Source of the DNA: JAJEFO01 sp965221845
Lineage (GTDB): Bacteria > Pseudomonadota > Alphaproteobacteria > Rhodobacterales > Rhodobacteraceae
Direction of reading: 5' to 3'
Assembly: GCA_965221845.1 (NCBI GenBank)
Contig: OZ244919.1
Span: forward strand, 2,480,001 to 2,544,000
Length of the DNA stretch: 64,000 nucleotides
In this document: positions 59,233 to 64,000 of the stretch, piece after piece
How positions within the stretch are numbered: position 1 is the stretch's first letter
How the letters are laid out: each line of letters begins with the position of its first letter
Position numbers and translations under genes: made by a program
Notes under the pieces: generated by a model
Databases searched by the model: none
Told to the model about the DNA's origin: nothing
What the model saw: only the letters and a program-made list of their open reading frames with translations

Positions 59233-60675
59233 ATGCACGACAAGGAAAAGCAACTGATCGACGCCTGGATGAAGGGCACGGTCAGCCGCCGCAGCATGAT
59301 CCAGGGCCTGGGCGCCGCAGGCATGACCGCGGCTGCAGCGGGCGTGCTGGTCAACGCGGCCGCCACGCGGGCGCTCGCGCAGAACGGCTTCGACTGGCAG
59401 AAGCACTCGGGGACAACGGTCAAGCTGCTCCTGAACAAGCATCCCTACACCGACGCCATGATCGCGAACCTCGACAACTTCAAGGCGCTCACAGGCATGG
59501 ACGTCGTCTATGACGTGTTCCCCGAAGACGTCTATTTCGACAAGGTCACGGCCGCGCTTTCGTCCGGCTCGTCCGAATACGACGCCTTCATGACCGGCGC
59601 CTACATGACCTGGACCTACGGTCCGGCCGGCTGGATCGACGACCTCAACGAGTACATCTTTGACGAGACCAGGACGAACCCCGACTACGACTGGGGCGAC
59701 ATGCTCGAAGGCGTGCGCAAGTCCTGCGCATGGAACGGGCAGCCGGGCGGCGAGCTCGGCTCGGAAGACGCGAAGCAATGGTGCATCCCCTGGGGCTACG
59801 AGCAGAACAACCTCACCTACAACGGGTCCATGCTCGCAAACGCGGGCGTCGCGGTGCCGACCAACATCGACGAGCTGGTCGAGGCCGCCGCCGCCGCGCA
59901 GGCCGGCAACGAGGGCATCTACGGGATCGGCGTCAGAGGGTCGCGCTCCTGGGCGACGATCCACCCGGGCTTTCTGTCCGGCTACGCCAGCTTCGGGCAG
60001 AAGGACCTTGACGTGTCGGGCGGCAAGCTGTCGGCAGCCATGAACACGGAAGTGTCGAAGGAGTTCCACCGCAAGTGGGTGAAGATGATCCAGGACTCCG
60101 GCGCGCCCGACTGGTCGACCCATACCTGGTACCAGGTCGGAACCGACGTCGGCGCCGGCAAGTCGGCAATGATCTACGATGCCGACATCCTCGGCTACTT
60201 CATGAACGGCGGCGGAAACGCCATGGCGGGCGAACTCGCCTACGCACCCTTCGCGGCCAATCCCGCGGCCTCCGCGCCGACGCCGAACATCTGGATCTGG
60301 TCGCTGGCCATGTCCACGTTCTCCAGGCAGAAGGATGCCACCTGGTACTTCCTGCAATGGGCGTCCGGACCCGAGCACGGCCTCTTCGGCGCAAGCCAGA
60401 TGGACTTCGTGAACCCGGTTCGCGCCAGCGTCTGGGAGGATGCGGGATTCCGCAAGAGGCTTGGCGATGCCTATCCGGGCTATGTCGAAATGCACGACGT
60501 CTCGGCGCCGGGCGCCTCGATAAAGTTCACGGCGCAGCCCCTGTTCTTCGACCTGACCACCGAATGGGCGGCAACGCTCCAGAAGATGGTCGCGAACCAG
60601 GTGCCCGTCGACGAGGGACTCGACCAGCTGGCCGAGAGCGTGAACGCTCAGCTCAAGGACGCCGGCCTCGGCTGA
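59233..60675 (+). CDS. Sugar/polyol ABC transporter substrate-binding protein with Tat signal
   Basis: The 480-aa precursor has a twin-arginine signal: TVSRRSMIQGLGAAGMTAAA followed by a hydrophobic stretch and RALAQ-NGFDW. The mature part is a type 1 extracellular binding protein (LLLNKHPYTDAMIANLDNFK, ALSSGSSEYDAFMTGAYMTW, WGYEQNNLTYNGSMLANAGV, FSRQKDATWYFLQWASGPEH). Tat export means it is folded in the cytoplasm first, unlike the Sec-exported binding protein of the other system here. Ligand unknown. Confidence 0.92.
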   Translation: MHDKEKQLIDAWMKGTVSRRSMIQGLGAAGMTAAAAGVLVNAAATRALAQNGFDWQKHSGTTVKLLLNKHPYTDAMIANLDNFKALTGMDVVYDVFPEDVYFDKVTAALSSGSSEYDAFMTGAYMTWTYGPAGWIDDLNEYIFDETRTNPDYDWGDMLEGVRKSCAWNGQPGGELGSEDAKQWCIPWGYEQNNLTYNGSMLANAGVAVPTNIDELVEAAAAAQAGNEGIYGIGVRGSRSWATIHPGFLSGYASFGQKDLDVSGGKLSAAMNTEVSKEFHRKWVKMIQDSGAPDWSTHTWYQVGTDVGAGKSAMIYDADILGYFMNGGGNAMAGELAYAPFAANPAASAPTPNIWIWSLAMSTFSRQKDATWYFLQWASGPEHGLFGASQMDFVNPVRASVWEDAGFRKRLGDAYPGYVEMHDVSAPGASIKFTAQPLFFDLTTEWAATLQKMVANQVPVDEGLDQLAESVNAQLKDAGLG

Positions 60676-60687
60676 CCCGCGACCCCG

Positions 60688-60711
60688 GGGCGTCCGCCCT
60701 TGCGGACGCCC
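60688..60711 (+). promoter_or_regulatory. Strong intercistronic hairpin after the binding-protein gene
   Basis: GGGCGTCCGC (60688-60697) and GCGGACGCCC (60702-60711) pair perfectly over 10 bp with a 4-nt loop, 13 bases after the stop at 60675. There is no T-tract. In the 105-bp gap before the permeases it should stabilise the upstream mRNA or partly terminate. Confidence 0.8.
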
Positions 60712-60780
60712 TCCCTCGACCTGCGACAAGACCCTTAGGGCCGGGCTCATGACGGGCACGGGCGACAGAGGGAGTGCTTC

Positions 60781-61701
60781 ATGTCCGACGCCGCCGTCCC
60801 GGCAAGGAGGAAGGGCCTTCGGATCAGCCCGGGCGCCCTGCCATACGTGCTGAGCCTGCCGGCGCTTCTCGTCTGCATCGGCATCCTGGTCCCTTTCTTC
60901 ACGGCCGTCGCCTATTCGCTCCAACGGTACAGGCTGTCGCAGCCATGGGCGCGCCGCTGGAACTGGGGCGAGAACTACTGGAACTTCCTTTCGGACAGTT
61001 CCTTCTGGAACACCCTGAATGTCTCGCTGACCTACGCGGTCCTGACCGTGGGACTGGAGCTCGTCCTCGGCCTCTGCATCGCGCTTCTGCTTCAAGAGCG
61101 GACGCGGTTCAACAATTTCGTCTCGATCATGCTGCTGATGCCGCTGATGACCGCCCCGGCGCTTGCCTCCCTCATGTGGAAGCTGATGACCAATCCCGGC
61201 TTCGGGATCCTGAGCTATTTCGCCTCACTGATCGGATTCGAGGATTTCCGCTGGGCGTCAGACCCCTCGACGGCGATGCTGACCGTCGTCCTGGTCGACA
61301 TGTGGGTCTACACGCCTTTCATCATGATCCTTCTGCTGGCCGGCCTCCGCTCGCTGCCCAGGCAGCCCTTCGAGGCGGCCGCGCTTGACGGGGTGCCGCG
61401 GCTCTTCGTCTTCTGGCGCATCACGTTGCCGATGCTGACACCGTACCTGCTGACGGCGACCCTTTTCCGGGTGATCGAGTCGGTGCAGCAGTTCGACATA
61501 ATCTACGCGATGACCCAGGGCGGCCCGGGCGACAAGCTGACCGTGTTCCAGGTGGAGGCGTACCTGAACTTCTTCCAGTCAACCAATGTCGGGCGCTCGG
61601 CGGCCCTGCTGATGATTCTGTGGGTGATCACCTACGTGCTCTCGATGATCTTCATCAAGCAGTGGCTGAAACTGCGCGAACGCCAGCGCGGGGAGGCCTG
61701 A
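60781..61701 (+). CDS. Carbohydrate ABC transporter permease (MalF/UgpA type)
   Basis: The 306-aa membrane protein has about six helices (LPYVLSLPALLVCIGILVPF; VLTVGLELVLGLCIALLLQE; SIMLLMPLMTAPALASLMWK), the EAA loop FEAAALDGVPRLFVFWRITL (about residue 199) and the CUT1 hallmark IIYAMTQGGPGDKLTVFQVE. It is followed by the second permease after 3 bp. Confidence 0.94.
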   Translation: MSDAAVPARRKGLRISPGALPYVLSLPALLVCIGILVPFFTAVAYSLQRYRLSQPWARRWNWGENYWNFLSDSSFWNTLNVSLTYAVLTVGLELVLGLCIALLLQERTRFNNFVSIMLLMPLMTAPALASLMWKLMTNPGFGILSYFASLIGFEDFRWASDPSTAMLTVVLVDMWVYTPFIMILLLAGLRSLPRQPFEAAALDGVPRLFVFWRITLPMLTPYLLTATLFRVIESVQQFDIIYAMTQGGPGDKLTVFQVEAYLNFFQSTNVGRSAALLMILWVITYVLSMIFIKQWLKLRERQRGEA

Positions 61702-61704
61702 GCG

Positions 61705-62562
61705 ATGGACCGGACATCAAGCCTCGAGAAGGCCCTCCGCAGGATCGCGATCTCACTGGTGATCCTGTTCTTCATGTTCCCGATATTCTGGATCGTGCTC
61801 ATGAGCTTCCAGACGAACGAGACGATCCTTCGCGTGCCGCCGTCGGTCGTCTTCGAGCCCACCCTCTCGAACTACGTCGCGCTCGTCACCGGCCGGCTTG
61901 AGACGCAGGCCGGCACGCTCGAGGTCAACTTCATGTCGAACCTCTGGAACTCGCTCTTCCTGTCGGCGGGCTCCGTGGCGGTCGGCCTGCTCCTGGGCGT
62001 CCCCGCGGCCTATGCCTTTGGCAGGATCAAGTTCCGCGGATCCGAGGACATCGCGTTCACGCTGCTGTCCTTCCGCTTCGCCCCGCCCCTCCTGGTGCTG
62101 CTTCCGCTCACGATCTACTTTCAGAAGATCGGGCTCGCGGACACCTATTTCGGGCTTGTCTGGGTCTACCAGCTGATCGTGCTGCCGCTGATCCTCTGGA
62201 TCGTCCGGGGCTATTTCGAGGACATTCCTGCCGACATCGAGTATGCTCACCGGATCGCGGGCCATTCCTGGTTCTCGACCTTCCGCAAGATCGCCCTCCC
62301 CCTGGCCATGCCGGGGATCGCGGCGGCAGGGCTTCTCGCATTCATCTTCGCTTGGAACAACTTCATCTTCGCTCTCGTCCTGGCCTCGGCCGACAAGCAG
62401 CCGGTGACCGTCGGGGCACTGGCCTTCGTGACCGCCTCCGGCATCCAGTACGGCCAGGTGGCCGCGGGGATCGTGCTGTCGATCCTGCCGACCCTGGCAC
62501 TCGCGCTCTACGCGCAGAGATACCTCGTCGAAGGCCTGTCGCTCGGCGCGGTAAAGGGATAG
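61705..62562 (+). CDS. Carbohydrate ABC transporter permease (MalG/UgpE type)
   Basis: The 285-aa membrane protein contains VILFFMFPIFWIVLMSFQTN near the N-terminus, SFRFAPPLLVLLPLTIYFQK, the EAA-like loop IEYAHRIAGHSWFSTFRKIAL (about residue 177, with E-Y-A-x3-A) and ends LVEGLSLGAVKG. It partners the preceding permease; the ATPase gene starts 3 bp later. Confidence 0.94.
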   Translation: MDRTSSLEKALRRIAISLVILFFMFPIFWIVLMSFQTNETILRVPPSVVFEPTLSNYVALVTGRLETQAGTLEVNFMSNLWNSLFLSAGSVAVGLLLGVPAAYAFGRIKFRGSEDIAFTLLSFRFAPPLLVLLPLTIYFQKIGLADTYFGLVWVYQLIVLPLILWIVRGYFEDIPADIEYAHRIAGHSWFSTFRKIALPLAMPGIAAAGLLAFIFAWNNFIFALVLASADKQPVTVGALAFVTASGIQYGQVAAGIVLSILPTLALALYAQRYLVEGLSLGAVKG

Positions 62563-62565
62563 GCG

Positions 62566-63675
62566 ATGTCAGTCCAGCTTTCCGGGATCCGCAAGTCCTT
62601 CGCGAACAACCTGGTGCTCGATGACGTCTCGCTCGACGTTCCAGCCGGCGAGACGCTCGTCCTGTTCGGGCATTCCGGGGCGGGCAAGACGGTGCTTCTT
62701 CGACTGATCGCGGGGGTGATCGACCCTGACGAGGGGCGGATCGCCGTCAACGGCGCCGACATGGAGGGGGTGGTGCCCGAGGACCGCGGCGTGGGAATGG
62801 CCTTCCAGAACTTCGCGCTTTTCCCGCACATGGACGCGCATGCGAACATCGCCAGCCCGCTGACCGCGCGGCGCGAGACCGGCCCCGGCATCGAAGCGCG
62901 CGTGAAAGAGGTCGCGACGCTCCTGAAGATCGACCACGTGCTCGGCCACAGGCCGGCCGAAATGTCGAACGGGCAGAAACAGCGCACCGCGCTCGGGCGG
63001 GCGCTGGCGGGGGAGCCGTCGATTCTCCTGCTGGACGACCCGCTCAGGAACGTCGATGCCAAGCTCCGCTTCGAGATGCGGCTGGAACTGCCGCGCCTTC
63101 TCAAGGCGCAGAACGCGACGGTCGTCCTTGTCACGCAGGACTACAAGGAGGCGATGGCGCTCGGCGACAGGATCGCGGTCATGGGCGATGGCGGCATCGT
63201 CCAGTGCGGCACGCCGGAGGAGATCTACCTGCGCCCGAATTCGACCCGCGTGGCCCTGCTGTTCGGAGACCCGACGATCAACCTTCTCGATGTCGTCCCG
63301 GGAACCGGCGCGCACGGGCCGGTCGTGCAGCTGTCGGGCACGGAAGTCGCGATCGCCGAAGGCTATGCGAAAGCGATCGGCGAGGCCTGCAGCCTCGGGA
63401 TCCGGCCCGAGGCGATCCGCTTCGTCGCCCCCGGCGCACCGGGCGCGTTCGCGGTCAGGATCGAGGCCGAAACGCCGCTGAACGAGAAGACGGTGACCCT
63501 CGCGGCAACGCGGGATCACCGCGAAATCCTCGTGTCCCGCCCCGCCGGCACTCCGGGTCCCGATCACGGCAACGCGCATGTCTCGGCGGACATGGGCAGC
63601 GCGCTCCTGTTCGACCGCGCGACGGGAGCCCGCATCACCGCGGCCGACGCGCCCGCGAGCGTGACGGCGACATGA
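62566..63675 (+). CDS. ABC transporter ATP-binding protein with altered catalytic residues, first of a pair
   Basis: The 369-aa ATPase has Walker A FGHSGAGKTVLLRLIAG and Q-loop MAFQNFALFPHM. The signature is MSNGQKQRTALGRALAG instead of LSGGQ. Walker B is ILLLDDPLRNVD, with Asp where the catalytic Glu normally stands, and the switch-His motif reads VTQDYKEAMALGD (Gln for His). A TOBE-like C-terminus follows (SLGIRPEAIRFVAPG). Its ATPase activity is probably weak or absent; a second ATPase starts within its stop codon (ATGA). Confidence 0.92.
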   Translation: MSVQLSGIRKSFANNLVLDDVSLDVPAGETLVLFGHSGAGKTVLLRLIAGVIDPDEGRIAVNGADMEGVVPEDRGVGMAFQNFALFPHMDAHANIASPLTARRETGPGIEARVKEVATLLKIDHVLGHRPAEMSNGQKQRTALGRALAGEPSILLLDDPLRNVDAKLRFEMRLELPRLLKAQNATVVLVTQDYKEAMALGDRIAVMGDGGIVQCGTPEEIYLRPNSTRVALLFGDPTINLLDVVPGTGAHGPVVQLSGTEVAIAEGYAKAIGEACSLGIRPEAIRFVAPGAPGAFAVRIEAETPLNEKTVTLAATRDHREILVSRPAGTPGPDHGNAHVSADMGSALLFDRATGARITAADAPASVTAT

Positions 63676-64000
63676 GCGGCGCGATGCTCAGGCTGGAGAA
63701 TGTCGACAAGTTCTACGGAGCCGTCGGGCACGGAGTCCATGCGGTTCGCGATGTCAGCATGGAAGTCGGCAAAGGCGAGATAGTCGCGCTTCTGGGATCC
63801 TCCGGTTGCGGCAAGACCTCGACACTGCGCATGATCGCGGGATTCGAGGAGACAAGCCGGGGAAAGATCCATCTGGCGGGCCGCGAGGTGCAGGCGCTGC
63901 CACCCGTCCGGCGGCATGTCGCAATGGCATTCGAAGGCTATTCGCTCTACCCGACCGTGAACGTTCGCGACAACATCGCCTTTGCCCTCAAGGCGCGGCG
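63672..64000 (+). CDS. ABC transporter ATP-binding protein, second of a pair (partial, cut by window end)
   Basis: The first 109 residues are present: MSGAMLRLENVDKFYGAVGH, Walker A LLGSSGCGKTSTLRMIAGFE and the Q-loop region, which reads MAFEGYSLYPTVNVRDNIAF with Glu in place of the usual Gln. The signature, Walker B and H-loop lie beyond the window. ATG 63672 overlaps the stop of the first ATPase, so the two are made together and probably form a heterodimer. Confidence 0.92.
   Translation, partial: MSGAMLRLENVDKFYGAVGHGVHAVRDVSMEVGKGEIVALLGSSGCGKTSTLRMIAGFEETSRGKIHLAGREVQALPPVRRHVAMAFEGYSLYPTVNVRDNIAFALKAR

Overview
The window comes from a high-GC (visibly high-60s %) bacterial chromosome. 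Gene content and order point to an alphaproteobacterium, probably near the Rhodobacterales. The markers are a divergent rpsU/COQ9 pair, a DUF1013 (TrcR-type) regulator, an IalB-like periplasmic protein beside rlmN, a DUF1244 protein, ffs next to dnaX-ybaB-recR, atpHAGDC without the F0 genes, and rpmI-rplT-pheS-pheT. Four-base ATGA/GTGA stop-start overlaps are very common.

Layout. 1-403 is the 3' part of a decayed DNA-3-methyladenine glycosylase gene. 324-7515 (mostly minus) holds a lytic transglycosylase, RNase R, a DUF2064 protein, a GNAT enzyme, dapE, dapD and a CoA-binding protein. 8028-11631 holds the IalB-like protein, rlmN, gloB and a methyltransferase. 11871-16710 is the F1 ATP synthase operon. 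16882-19160 is a small coiled-coil membrane protein followed by about 2 kb of eroded mobile-element debris. 19273-26826 holds an AraC-MGMT fusion, nth, a PfkB kinase, murC-murG-ftsW and nudC.

27143-42193 is an accessory carbohydrate/polyol region. It has an isomerase/oxidoreductase pair, a DUF4143 ATPase with an AT-rich upstream patch, and a minus-strand ABC import operon (two ATPases, solute-binding protein, two permeases, a small membrane protein and a PfkB kinase). Divergent from this are an RbsD/FucU mutarotase, DhaK and DhaL homologues, a TIM-barrel epimerase and a truncated SDR gene. My inference is that this region imports and phosphorylates a short polyol or ketose (C3-C5); the substrate is not fixed by the sequence.

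42557-46868 is ffs, a phosphatase, dnaX, ybaB and recR. 46912-50226 is the TrcR-type regulator, an intact IS630-type element inserted exactly in the stop codon of the COQ9-like gene, and rpsU. 50656-57675 is a transposase-like fragment, pheT, pheS, rplT, rpmI, pyk and an N-formylglutamate amidohydrolase-like gene, followed by a DUF1244 gene. 58243-64000 is a second sugar/polyol ABC system with its own SorC-type regulator, a Tat-dependent binding protein, two permeases and two ATPases, the last cut by the window end.

The most notable observations are the two importers with paired ATPases in which one or more catalytic residues are substituted, the strong hairpins placed after the binding-protein gene in both systems, the IS630 insertion that rebuilds the interrupted stop codon, and the mobile-element graveyard at 17.2-19.2 kb.
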